Positions 23,102 to 34,852 of a stretch of DNA of 64,000 bases are shown here, piece by piece (the stretch's first letter is position 1; the number at the start of each line of letters is the position of its first letter). The stretch comes from Oenanthe sinensis (lineage: Eukaryota; Streptophyta; Magnoliopsida; Apiales; Apiaceae). The stretch lies in the NCBI GenBank assembly GCA_028671895.1, contig CM053794.1, forward strand, positions 41,432,501 through 41,496,500. The letters run 5' to 3'. The position numbers and the translations under genes were made by a program. The notes beneath the pieces were generated by a model that had not been told where the DNA came from, did not search any database, and worked only from the letters and a program-made list of their open reading frames with translations.

Positions 23102-23349
23102 TTAGTCATTCATCCCGTGCGAAGCACGGGTTATAAGTTTTTATTATATAAATTTATTCTAAATATAAAGATGTTATAATCTGGACCCGTGTTATAGTAA
23201 ATATATAAATGAGGCTAAAAGGTAAAATTTTAGGTAATATAGATATGTATATAATTAGGGTCCGTATTATAAATACATGTATATTTTTTAGGTCCGTGAC
23301 CCAACGGACCAAAATTGTTAATTTTTCGGTTATAATAATATAGTATAGA
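23102..23349 (-). mobile_element. Short Helitron-like element on the minus strand
   Basis: On the minus strand it begins TCTATACTATATTATTATAA near 23349. It ends with hairpin CCCGTGC-TTC-GCACGGG (complement of 23115-23131), ATGAATGA, CTAA at 23102-23105, then T. The base before the 5' TC is T, not the expected A. A diverged relative without the hairpin lies at 36570-36865. It sits in the spacer of the long inverted repeat. Confidence 0.55.
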
Positions 23350-23443
23350 AGTAGGCTTTTGTATTTGTCTACGAGTAGTTTTGTTGGTTAATTATTATAT
23401 TTTTAATAAATATAATAACTATTAGATTCTAATTATTATTATT

Positions 23444-23730
23444 TTATTATACAATGATATTTATATATTAATATTCATAAACTTTAATGATATATTAAAT
23501 ATAAATTATAGGATAATTAAGATTTTTAAAATAGAAAATATAGAATATAATTTAAATATAATATAATATTATCCGCGAGAAGTTGTATAAAAGGAGGATT
23601 ATCGGGGGTTAGAATTGTATGTATGATATATATTCTTTCTAAAATTAGATTTCATTAAAATTTAATGGTTAAAATGGTTTCTATGGTCCACTCAAAATTA
23701 AACGGTTAAGATTTTTTTTATGGTTCACCT
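23444..23730. repeat. Long inverted repeat, right arm
   Basis: Partner of 22680-22963. Outward from the spacer it carries the same landmarks in reverse order: the ATACAATGATATTTATATAT block, the CCGCGAGAAGTTGTATAAAA block, GGGGGTTAGA, and ACGGTTAAGAT. No coding sequence. Confidence 0.75.
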
Positions 23731-25307
23731 TATTCGACCCAGTACCGAACCGACCGATTAAAATTTTTAATATTTGAGTTATAATAGTACAGTACAGTTT
23801 TAATCAATTAATTTAATATTCATTAAAAATAAAAACTGAGGACACCTAGCAGGCCAGCAGATAAGAAAATTGTTTACAAAATCAGTTTTGCCTGTCTTGC
23901 ATGTCTAGCCAGTAGGTAGTAGCTACTGACTTGCGGAATATAAAAATGAAAAAAACTTCCCTCCTATTTTATACATTAAATTATCTGGCAAAAAAAAAAT
24001 TATACATTAAATTATAATTTATAATTTATATCCTCTTTTTCTCTCTCACGTGCCAACGCGTGTGGCCGCTGCAGAAGAAGCAACGAAAATATAATGCTAT
24101 CCAGCTAATTCAATGGCATTTTTGTAAATTCAATTTCAAACATATCCTTTTTTGACTCATTCAATTTATGAATACAAAATTAAATTTCCTATTTTAAACC
24201 CTGTTGTCATTTTACAATTATATCCCCAAAATTCCCCCCATCACCTCCCCTCCCAGTTTTTGCTGCTTTTACCTTAAAATATATTTATAAATAGTTAGAG
24301 TATTTTATTAATTCTGACAATGTTTTAAAACTTAATTAAATAATATCTTTATTACTTCTGATTAAAATTTTAATACAAGTTAAATCCGGATTCATTTGTA
24401 TTCTTGATTTCAGACTTTTTTTTACACGTGTCAAAACTAATTAAATACAAATAAAAAGTTATTCACCCATTAAAACATAAAAAGAAAAGATCTAAATTTC
24501 ATTCGATATAGATATATTGTGGTCGTTTGGGCTTTCTTAAATTTAAAATAAGTAACTTATTTTATTTTCATTTTTTTTACATATTTTCATATTTTTTTTA
24601 AAGATAAATATTTTTTTTAGAATTTTAAAACCAAATATTATTTTCAAAATAAAAAATAAGTTATTTATTTTCAGAAAAAGTACATACATCCCTATTTCCC
24701 CCCGGAAATAACGGCTTATTTCCGGAAAAAAGTTACAGCCAAACAGCCCCATTAGTTGTATGTTCGAGAACCTACTTTTATTTTTTTCTTCTTTTTTTTT
24801 TTTTATTCGAGATCCTACTTTTAAGTCCGTTTTAGTAATTCAAACTATACAAGGACATTTACGTGAATTCACAACTACTTATACTTAGCTATTAAGATTC
24901 AAGAAATAAAAAAATAGATATATAATAATAATAATAAAAAAAAACTCAACCAACTCCCTCCACATTCCACTCCCTCTTAAACCGACTCTGCCCGAGTCAT
25001 ACCCTCTCTCCCCCTTTTATTTAATTTCACACTTCCCCATAAAAACCAATAAATTAAAAAAATATATACACACATATATAATTTATACATACAGATCTAA
25101 TGTACCAAAAAAGCCCCAATTCTCACAAACCCTAATCTTTCAATTTTCCCCTCTTTCACTCCTCTCTCTCTTTGCAACGCAACAGGCCACTCTTTTTATC
25201 ATATCAAAATTTCCCCAGATCTGATATATATTAGCGGCCGTATAGATCCCACGCGCCGTCGTAGAGGCCTCACGCGCCGAGATCTGACGATTGAGTTTAA
25301 AAACAAT
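23731..25307. other. Spacer and promoter region of the PHD gene
   Basis: AT-rich, with a MITE at 24520-24751. From 24960 there is a pyrimidine-rich stretch (CTCCCTC, CCTCTCTC) that probably covers the 5' UTR. Two copies of CACGCGCCG occur at about 25250 and 25272, shortly before the ATG. No single TATA box can be chosen among several AT stretches. Confidence 0.5.
24520..24751. mobile_element. Probable MITE
   Basis: Left TGGTCGTTTGGGCT and right (complement) TGGGGCTGTTTGGCTG are inverted. The inner sequence is A/T-rich and self-complementary (AATAAGTAACTTATT). I could not define a target duplication, so the superfamily is open. Confidence 0.5.
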
Positions 25308-28300
25308 ATGGTCGTGAGTGGCCGGCCGTTGAAGCGAATGAAGCGGCGAGTCACGGCCGATATCAACGACTTCTTCACGTCGCCGTCCGGCGATTCTCCG
25401 GTGGACGGTCCGTTTCGGAGCAGCGTGAAGTCGTTTGTTTCGAAGTACGCGCTGCTTCCGCCGCCGTCGTCGCTGTTACCGCAGCTTATGACGCGTCAGA
25501 TCGTGTTCCGAGTGGGTGACTCGACTGAGTCGAACTCGGACGGTGATGATCAAGCCACTGTTTGTCTTGACGTGGTTGAGGAAAACGTGGCGAGATCTAG
25601 ATCCGTGTATTGCGATCAGTGCCGAGTCGTTGGTGAGTGTCTAAACTAACCGAGTCATCGAACGAGTCATTAGTTGGCGGGAAACACGAGAATAGTTAAT
25701 GCTGCCTTTTGTTTAACAAGCTAATCTGTTCGCTCGTTTTCGGTATTATTTACCAAAAAATATAATTAAAAAAGATATTAAAAATATATAAATAAATTAA
25801 TAAATTGATATATTTCGGAGAGATGCGATAAAAGAGTTGAGGTACATGGTGGGTTCCTTGTATAACTTACTTATCTTGTTTGTTCCTTTTGGCCCCGCTT
25901 ATAGTTTGGTAAGATGTAGGTGGGATATTTCATATTTATGGACACGTATCAATGAATTTATTTAACCTTAATTATTATATTATTTGATTTGGAGACGGAC
26001 AGCTGTTGACTAGTAATTTTAACATGATGGACCTTATTGCATTTTTGGTAACGTATTGAACAAGATTTCATAATTGTACATTGCATTACAGTTGTACCTA
26101 CATGTCACATGCTGTCTACTCATTATTTCTTTGATAGTATTTTTTTACAAAATTACAGAATAATACCTAGTAATAATTTATTTATTTATTTATTTATTCA
26201 AGTTGAGCCAATTGGGTTTCACATCTAATCATGAATATTTCAATTTGTGGATTTAAATTGCTTGGTGGGATGTACGTGGAGTTGGGGAAATATGAGTGGT
26301 TCAAGTTGATAGGTTATTAATTTTTTTAGGTTGGAGTGGTAATCCAGTGTGTGCCAAGCGATACCATTTTATCATCAAGGCAGATGGTCGCTCAATTGGA
26401 TGCTATGACAAGCCGTGTTCAAGCTGTGGTGACAGCTTCCCGGGGTCTGACGCAAGGTGAGGATAGTTCAAGATATTGCAGTTTTTAGCATAGCAGTGAA
26501 ACATGTTATACATTTACATTGAAATAAGTTTGAATGAGGAATTTTTCAACGGTTTATATAACAAAAGAAATATAAGTAAACATGCCTTGGTGGATACAGA
26601 ATCATTTGTCGAGGTTTTAAGTTTTTAGAAATATTGTAAATTTTGTTTCCATATCAGCAGTTGAAATCTACAACTTCAAATGCAATTCAACAAACAATCA
26701 TGCTTACAATGATAATTTGTGGGGTCAGGTTGTAAATTTAGGAACAAACCTCAAATATATCAATTCTTTCGATTACAATTTGGAGACATGGATGCCTTCA
26801 TGGTATTGAGGCTTAATTATGAAAGTAATGCCGCTTCCTTTCAGGTGCAAGTCATGTAACCATGAGATGACTGCTGAAGATGCAGAAGATTGGATGTATA
26901 ACCAGCTGGAGGATACAACTCATCTCTTACATGCTGTTGTCCATTCCAATGGTTATGGCCACCTTCTTAGAGTTAATGGTAGAGAAGGTGGATCTAGGGT
27001 ACTCTCTGGATGTCATATTATGGACTTTTGGGATCGCCTGTGTAAAGTACTTGCAGTCAGGTGAGTGTTTGCTACTGTTGTTCTGAAAAAAATACACCGA
27101 GTGTTGTCAACAAGCAACTTTGCTAATAAAGGTTGTCTGCTGCTTAACAATACAAATTACTAATATCCATGTTTACTGTGTATTTGGCTTTAGGTGTCCT
27201 GCATGCCCTTGATGTATTGACTTCTATAAATTCTTTCTTTTTATCCCAAAAATTTAATGTTGCGATTTATATGTTTTTTTTTTTTTTTGGGGGGGGGGGG
27301 TTGTTCAGCCTTATTTATGTGTATACCTTCTATAAGATCTATTGTGAGAGAGTTTTAACTTGTTGCTTCTGCAAAACAAACATTTAACCGTTGTGTTTTT
27401 TCATGTCCCGCACCTGAACAGAAAGGTCAGTGTTGTGGATGTCTCAAAAAAGTATGGGTTGGAATTTTGCCTTATTTATGTGTATACCTTCTATAAGATC
27501 TATTGTGAGAGAGTTTTAACTTGTTGCTTCTGCAAAACAAACATTTAACCGTTGTGTTTTTTCATGTCCCGCACCTGAACAGAAAGGTCAGTGTTATGGA
27601 TGTCTCAAAAAAGTATGGGTTGGAATTTCGCCTTCTGCATGCCATTACAAAGGGCCATCCCTGGTATGGTGACTGGGGTTATGAGTTTGGTGCTGGTAGT
27701 TTTGCTCTAACAGTTGATGCTTATAATATGGCTGTTGAAACCCTCTCAAATACACCGCTCTCCATCTTTACTTCTCAAGGACGGAAACCAAGAACTAGAT
27801 TACAGGATTTGATATCATTATATCAGTCAATATCTGAGGACGAGCTTGTAAATATTAGAGATCTCTTCTGTTTTTTGATGAATTTGATACGCGCTGCACA
27901 TAAGTCTCCTGTGAGGGTTGACGAGGACACCTTTAAGAAGCGTAAATTATGTGACTCGAGGATCCTGAGTGCATGGACTAATAATGATATTGTTCGAGTG
28001 GAGGAAGCAATGTTTAAAGTATTAAGGGCTATTACTGGTTCCAATTGGGTTAGTTGGCGTGCGCTTAGGGGAGCTGTTTGCAAGGCAGGTCCTCCTGAAC
28101 TACTGGATTATTGCCTCAAGGAGCTTAAAGGAAAGCATGCTGTGAATGGAATGGTTGTTAATTCGCGGTGCATCCCAGAATCTGATGCTTTGGAGTACAG
28201 GTAGAAAATTAGTATTACGAATCATTTTATTCTATATCTTGTAGCTTAAAAATCTGAATTAGTATGTCCAAGCATTTTATTTTCTGTATTTAACTTGAAA

Positions 28301-29148
28301 ATTGGTGCTTGTGTTTATGCAGACTTGAGCAAGGAAGTGCTCCTATGACTGGAGGCTCAACTTGTCACTATTCTTCAGGTAGAAACCACCCAGCCGAATC
28401 AAATCTCCTCCACGACCTTAGGTACTTGTACGAGGCCATGCTTCACCCCTTAACCATGTTGAGCTTTGTGCCTGAAATAAAATGGACTCTCTCACTTGAA
28501 TCTGCTAAAAAGCTGCTCGATTGCAAGCAATTTGTAAAGAATTACCTTCCTGAGAATTTTCTAACAGCTATGCACCCATCTGCTGTACAATTATCATGTG
28601 AAGTAGATCTCATGGATCAGTCCGAGGATGATGCTATAAAGCCACCTCCTGAAGTAATTATACTACCTTGTAGTGCTACCATTTCTGATATAAAGATTGA
28701 AGGATCAAGAGCATTTCAAGAAGTATATCTGTCGTTGAGAAGATTTCAAGCAGAAGAGATAATTGGCTATGGTGGTGTACTTGAGTCCACCCAGGTCAAA
28801 CTTCTATTCGGATCAAGTGAAACGGTTAGAATCCGTGGGAAATGCCTGGGTAAAAATGGGTTGACCAAGTTTAGAATGGAAAGAGGGGTTGAGAGCTGGA
28901 TAGTTGATTGTGTTTGCGGGGCAAGAGATGATGATGGAGAGAGGATGCTGGCTTGTGATATTTGTGGTGTTTGGCAGCACACTAGATGTTCCAGGATTCC
29001 AGACTTTGATGCTGTTCCTGCAAGATATGTCTGTCGCGTGTGCTCTGCCAGCTCTGGCCGAGTGACAAAAGCCAAGAGTGACACAGTCAACCCCACTTGT
29101 GGAAGTGCTAATGGCAAGATTAGGGTAAACTGGACAACCAAAGCTTGA
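25308..29148 (+). CDS. PHD-finger protein, MMD1/MS1 group (At1g33420-like)
   Basis: Exons 25308-25632, 26330-26456, 26845-27060, 27583-28200 and 28323-29148 encode 703 residues, close to the length I recall for At1g33420. A PHD finger lies near the C-terminus: 'CVCGARDDDGERMLACDICG', then 'VWQHTRCSR' and 'RYVCRVC', a full Cys4-His-Cys3 zinc set. Upstream is the MMD1-type region (for example 'FPGSDARCKSC', 'WGYEFGAGSFAL', 'NWVSWRALRGAVC'). Related plant proteins MMD1/DUET and MS1 are nuclear regulators in meiocytes and tapetum; PHD fingers of this group can read methylated histone H3. Whether this one acts in anthers is inference. The acceptor of exon 4 is duplicated: 27422 and 27583 are both preceded by the same sequence. 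Only 27583 gives an open frame; use of 27422 with read-through ends at the stop at 27546-27548. Confidence 0.9.
27274..27300. repeat. T15-G12 homopolymer pair
   Basis: Fifteen T followed by twelve G, in the intron just before the 161 bp duplication of the PHD gene. Confidence 0.85.
27309..27630 (+). repeat. 161-base tandem duplication across an intron-exon border
   Basis: 27309-27469 and 27470-27630 are almost identical (a few differences, such as GTTGTGG/GTTATGG and TTTTGCC/TTTCGCC). Each copy holds the intron 3' end, the acceptor TGAACAG, and the first ~48 coding bases of exon 4. GCCTT occurs at the left edge, the junction and the right edge, consistent with a microhomology-driven duplication. 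Confidence 0.95.
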
Positions 29149-31330
29149 TATGGTGCTGCGCATTTTGGGAGTATGTAAATGTTTTTTATTTGTTCGGTCT
29201 GAAAAACAATGTGTAAATATTTAAGACCGGGCGTCTACAATATGCATCAGCACTGGTAGTTTTTTAATCTAGTCAAGCTTTGAGTTCCTCTTGTGTATAT
29301 TTTTCATCCTAACTTGTGCTCCATGCATATACATGCAGTGCAAACTAGTAGCTATTAACAGTTTAATGCAAAAGAACTTTTGACACAGAAGGTTCTATCC
29401 AGTGTCGGTCTTTTATGTGCACAGGTTGACAAGTTTTTTTGATTTTTGCTGTTCTGAGTAGAAAAAACATAAGGTAAATAGATTCTAAAAATTGTAACCC
29501 TGCAGATATGTAAACGAACTGAGCTAAGACTGTAGGAGCTGCTAAATATACTTTGGGGCTGGAGTATGCAGCCCCGCTGCTCTTCTGATAAATTTTTACC
29601 TTACAGAAGCTAATGAAATTTTACCCGTACAGAAGTTTAACAAGAACAGGTATATACCTATCATGATTGAACCTGGTTTGCTACCAATGCCTACCATACA
29701 TTTTGCCGTTTGCTTGAACCAGGGTGTCTTTTTCAGGAAACAACCATGAATCATGGTTGGAAGTTGTTGGTAGTACGACATTGCTTCAAACCACCTTACA
29801 TAGACCTCTCGCTTATTGAAGTTCTTAATTTTTGAACATCAACATACTTGACAAGATCATCAAACCATTTTTCAAATATCTAGACTGGAGATGAAATTGA
29901 AAGTTCTAGACATTTTTTATAAATAGGGAATTTTTCTTCAGCAGTCGCTAGAAATGTAGGGCAAGTGACCATTAATCATATTATGGAATGAAGTTCTTGG
30001 ACCAAACTCATGAAAGACATATACGAGACCAGAATTCTAAAAATACGCCCATCAAATTTCTACGAAACCAGAATTCTAAAAATATGCCATAAAATTATTT
30101 AATCATACAAAATATTCGTTATATGCACAAGGATTTCTGGCCTACAGTGTTCTCCACTAGTATCCGAACTCCTGGAAGAGACCTCTCAATAGATCCGTCA
30201 CCACATAAGCATGTCACGACTCAAGACCGATCAGTGAATAATGTATATGTGTGATAGTGATACAAAGAGATGCGAGAGAGGTGGACAACAACAAAACAAC
30301 ATTTGACTACATAGTGACAGTTGACTTCACATATAATAATGCAAAGTCGACTTTCTTGCATTCAAAATGAAAAGAGACAAAAATAAGGGTGTAAACAGAC
30401 GTGTGAGTACCACTAAAACAAACAGGCATGCTGAATAGTACGCGGTAATGCAACTCTAAAGAAAGATAAGTATTACTCCACCTCCACTTCTAACTAAAAA
30501 GGAATTTGAATATGGATACCAGCTCTGTGCACTATATTCAAGTAGCCAAGGCCAAAGGGGGACTGATATCATCATATTTTCCACCACTCATTTTGACACT
30601 GCTGATATGTATTGATGGTTTGCGGTAGTCAATATATATACACTACTAATTAGAGATAATTAAATCTTTGATTATACTGCATTTTAGTTAGTTGTGCATG
30701 CAATCATTGTATTATTTTGTTGTTTTAAAATTACTCAACAAATTAATGACTAACAAATGGCACAATCCAATGATGATACTGAAATTAGTTTTGAATAATA
30801 TCATTCTGACCGTTTCCTAACACTTTAAGATTTTATTAGGATCAGTTCCCATCGTCAAGGTTTCGAGTTCGACTCTCTGCCACTATTCAATCCATGATAG
30901 GTTACCAACACACTCTAGATGTATAGGATTATCATCGATGTTAGTGGCGTCAAAACCATAATGTGAAGTTTTGGTATCATTACAGAATAGCTAAATTGTT
31001 GCTCTTTGAAGATATTAAGGTTGGTTAATGTGTTGATCGTAACTAGTACAACTTGATGCGATCTTGAAAATTTTGAACTCATATGTAATTTGTACGTGTA
31101 ACATGTCCAAGAAACTTCAGATCTCCACTTACTGCTGTTGGTGTAATACACGTCAAGTTACATGCAGATAACAAACTTTTAAACTAATACTTTACTAACA
31201 CATAAATAAACATATAATCTAAATTAGGTACAGAAAATTATGGACCACGATTTGCTTCCACTGGTGAATTTGAAATCATATATCTAGTACATTCCACTAA
31301 ATATTTCATGATTTTTAGTAGGTGTATTTA
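29149..31330. other. Spacer, no gene seen
   Basis: 3' flank of the PHD gene, then unique-looking DNA. A short direct repeat (CCAGAATTCTAAAAATA) occurs at about 30030 and 30066. GGTTTCGAGTTCGACTC near 30859 resembles a pol III B box, but no A box or A-tail was found. Confidence 0.5.
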
Positions 31331-31671
31331 GAGCATGTTTGGCATAGCTTTAACCCAGCGGCTTAAAACTGTTTTTGTCTTTAAGCTGAAAAATGTCAAT
31401 TTGTGTAATAAGCCAAAAACTGATTTAATTTAAAGCTAGAAGTAAGTATTAGGTACTTTTCTCAGTGACTTGTTTTTTTTCTATTTTGATAAAAGTTATT
31501 CATATGTCATAAATTACTCATAAGTCACTTTTATTTTTATTATTATATGTTTAAAAACTCATAAGTCACTCATAATACAAAATTACCCAAACATGCATTT
31601 TAAGCTCCCGACTTATCACGTTAAGCCACTTTAAGTCATAATCACAATTTTAAGTTTAGCCAAACAGGCTC
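31331..31671. mobile_element. PIF/Harbinger-type MITE
   Basis: Left GAGCATGTTTGGC and right (complement) GAGCCTGTTTGGC are inverted ends. TTA lies on both sides (31328-31330 and 31672-31674), which is the 3 bp target of PIF/Harbinger (Tourist-like) elements. Length 341 bases, no coding capacity. Confidence 0.75.
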
Positions 31672-31674
31672 TTA

Positions 31675-32186
31675 ATCTAAAATTTGTAAGACTTTAGATT
31701 TTGTGAGATTTTAGAAATTTAGATATATATATATATATATATTTATTTATTTTTTATTATTTTTTTTAAATTTGCATTTTAAAAAAATCATTAAAAACTG
31801 GTGGTATAAAATAAAGATTTTAAAATATTCATTAAAATCTTGGTTTATTCAACTTGAATTTTAAAAAATACAATGAAATTTGATGGTATTCAATTATATT
31901 TAAAAATATCTAATAACATCTCATGATACTCAAAATTTGATGAATTTTTCTATTTTATAAAATGGTGGATTTGGATGGATTTCATAGTGTTTTTTTAGTA
32001 TCATTCTTGAAATACATCTAAATTTCATGAGATTTTAAAAAAAATCTATCTAAATGGAAATTCATGAGACTCTACTCCATAAGAATCTGCCTAAAATTAA
32101 AATCAACAATAATTTTTTAAAATATGAATTGAATACTCTGTAGCGCGGTCCATTTCCTTTAATCATCAGCCGACCCACTACATGTC
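31675..32186. other. Upstream region of the peroxidase
   Basis: AT-rich with a (TA)10 run at 31722-31741. No ORF or clear regulatory motif other than the TATA box at 32187. Confidence 0.4.
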
Positions 32187-32195
32187 TATATATAA
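32187..32195 (+). promoter_or_regulatory. TATA box of the peroxidase
   Basis: TATATATAA lies 133 bases before the ATG at 32328, giving a 5' leader near 100 bases. Confidence 0.55.
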
Positions 32196-32327
32196 TCATC
32201 TTTACGTTATCTGCACTACTGCAAAACATAGCTAATGAATTTAGTCAGTTACTTAATACATTCTCTGTGAGTATACTGTCTTGGAATTCATTTCTTAATT
32301 ACAATCTTTACTACAAAATCAAGAAAG

Positions 32328-33881
32328 ATGGTTGTAAAGAATAGTACTTGTAACAAATGTTCTGTTGTTATGTTTTTGTTATTAAGTGGCTTAACAATAT
32401 TTAGAGCAGCAGAAGCTCTTAGTATGAATTACTATATAATGAGGTGTCCAATGGTAGAGCTGATTGTGAAGGACACTGTTAATAGAGCTCTGCAATCTGA
32501 TCCTACACTTGCAGCTGGTCTTATTCGAATGCATTTTCATGACTGCTTTCTTGAGGTTCATTTCTTTCACTTGCTTAAGTTTTTTGGGGTTTTATATGGT
32601 ACATATTATATAATTTTATCAATGACGCTTTGTTTATGATATAGGGATGTGATGCATCGGTTTTAGTGGATTCAACAAAGGGGAATACAGCAGAGAAGGA
32701 TTCTCCAGCAAATTTGAGTTTGAGGGGTTATGAGGTTATTGATGATATTAAAGATCAGCTTGAAGATCAATGCCCCGGAGTGGTTTCTTGTGCTGATATA
32801 ATTGCAATGGCTGCCAGAGATGCTGTTTTCTTTGTAAGTAAACATACAACACACCATGCACATACACTGAGACACACACACTAATGTAAGACCATTGTGT
32901 CAAAAGAGCCATGATACATGTTAATTTTGCAACTCTCCCAAAAACTTAAGGTTGATAGGAGACGGGATTTTATACGAAGATTAAGGTTATGTAGTAATAA
33001 AGGCATATATACAAGTTATTGTTCTGGACTGAGGTGGTTAACTTTGCTGGTGCAATGGTGTACGACATGCATAATTGTACCGTGAATGATAACTTAGTTA
33101 CATTTTACATTTATTCTGGTCGGAAAGTATGTTCTAGACCAAATCACTAGCCGATGAGAGCAATCAATAATATTAGTTTTGAATATGATATTAGGCTGGA
33201 GGTCCAGTTTATGACATACCAAAAGGAAGAAAAGATGGAAGAAGGTCAAAGATAGAAGATACAAGAAATCTCCCACCACCAAGTTTCAATAGTTCAGAGC
33301 TCATTAGGATGTTTGGGCAACATGGTTTCACTACTCAAGAAATGGTGGCTCTATCCGGTATTCTATTAATAATATTGTACAACTTTTTCTAATATATATA
33401 TGTATACACATATATATTTGGTGATTGGTGTCCAATTACAAATGAGCTATTTTGTTTTGGGTGACATGGTTTTGTTTTAGGGGCACATACACTAGGAGTG
33501 GCAAGATGCTCATCGTTCAAGAACAGGCTGTCAAACTTTGACAGCACTCATAATGTAGATCCAGACATTGATACCCAATTTGCCAATACTTTGATTAGAA
33601 CATGCAAAGCTGGAGACAATGCAGAGCAACCATTTGATAGGTCTAGAAACACATTTGATAATAACTATTTCATTGGTTTGCAAAACAAAGCTGGAGTACT
33701 TGGTTCGGATCAGACCTTATTCTCAAGTCGGCAAACTAGAGGCATCGTTAATAATTATGCCATGAATGAAGCCATGTTTTTCCTTGATTTCCAGCAGGCT
33801 ATGGTGAAGATGGGCTTATTGGATGTTAAAGAGGGTTCAAAAGGAGAAGTACGAGAAAATTGCCGCAGAATCAATAAATAG
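32328..33881 (+). CDS. PER47: Class III secretory peroxidase (PRX47-like)
   Basis: Exons 32328-32555, 32645-32833, 33195-33357 and 33481-33881 encode 326 residues; four exons with these phases is the classic layout of plant class III peroxidases. An N-terminal signal peptide ends near residue 31. The distal heme side is 'RMHFHDCFLEGCDAS' (catalytic Arg and His), the proximal His is in 'SGAHTLGVARC', and all eight disulfide cysteines can be found (RCP, HDC, GCDA, QCPG, SCAD, ARC, RTC, ENC). The family oxidises phenolics with hydrogen peroxide in the cell wall. Stretches such as 'PANLSLRGYEVIDDIKDQ', 'RRSKIEDTRNLP' and 'CKAGDNAEQPFD' match what I recall of Arabidopsis PRX47, which is tied to xylem lignification. 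The ortholog assignment is from memory. All catalytic residues are present. Confidence 0.92.
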
Positions 33882-34616
33882 ATATTTTTACTTATCTATG
33901 AGATTAATAGATTATGGATAGATAATCTCATTGTTACTTGGGCAAAAAAAAAGAAAGATCGTCTCATTGTTTCTACAGAAAGATTCTAAATCATCTATCT
34001 CAATGTCAACTCAGGGGTTAATTTCACTTGTACAATATAGTATGGCTAAGTTTTTGTGATGAATAAATTGTTTATACCCCTCTAGTCACCAAACTATTGT
34101 GTATTATATAATGTATTACAAGGACTTAATGCAGATCTTGTTTGTAAAGGTTAATTATAAAGTTCTGTAGAGCTTTTCATCGTAATTTCTGTTTCTTTTG
34201 ATAAAATGCCTGGCCGAGTATCATGAAACATTTCTTGTTTCTGTTGAGCTCCTGAAGAGAGAGGCTAACAAAATATACCAAAGAAAGGAAACTTTATTGA
34301 GAAAAGCAAAAATCAAACAAAATGCTCTTACTTTTCCCGAAAGATTAAACAAAATACAATGATGTAACTGAAACAGGCTGGGGCACCTAAATGTAGGAGA
34401 GATTTAAGGGGTACTAGTCATATAAAGTAATACTTCAAACATAGGCTATTAGCCTGTTTGGCTGTTACACTTTAATTTGTTGTTTTAATAATGTATTATT
34501 ATGGTAATATACAGATTACTATTATGTTGGATCAATATAAAGTTATATATTTTTTTTAATTGATATTATTTAAAAAATTCTGATACAATGCTAGTTACTG
34601 GTCGAGAGTGTGTGTA

Positions 34617-34658
<42 letters not shown>

Positions 34659-34852
34659 TACTCTATGGTTGTCAAAGAAAAGTTTGATACTTCAAAAATT
34701 GTTCCAGCATTTGTGCTCCTTTTTGACAAATAAAAAGCTTCAAATCTCTGTTTTCTTTACTTGCACAGGTTTTTAAAAATGTTAGTATACAATCACTTGA
34801 GTTGAGCACCCAAAGCAAGCCCCTACAGAGAGAAAAGAGCATTTATATAGAA
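33882..34852. other. Spacer between peroxidase and GDSL gene
   Basis: Holds the peroxidase 3' UTR. A lone TIR-like AGCCTGTTTGGCTGTTAC occurs near 34450 without a partner, and a (GT)n(GA)n microsatellite at 34608-34658. No gene seen. Confidence 0.5.
34608..34658. repeat. (GT)n(GA)n microsatellite
   Basis: About 10 GT units (one interrupted) run straight into about 14 GA units, some 195 bases upstream of the GDSL ATG. GA-rich tracts can bind plant BPC-type GAGA factors; this is inference only. Confidence 0.85.

Noticed and set aside
27360..27548. 62-codon frame inside the PHD gene duplication
   Set aside because: It arises from the first, non-functional copy of the exon start read into duplicated intron; no independent gene.
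28767..29163. Two minus-strand frames opposite the PHD finger exon
   Set aside because: They overlap a coding exon with a full Cys4-His-Cys3 motif on the plus strand; shadows.
30780..30940. Possible tRNA-derived SINE
   Set aside because: Only a B-box-like word (GGTTTCGAGTTCGACTC) was found; no A box at the right distance, no A-tail and no target copies.
34440..34470. MITE end AGCCTGTTTGGCTG
   Set aside because: No inverted partner within several hundred bases; at most a fragment.
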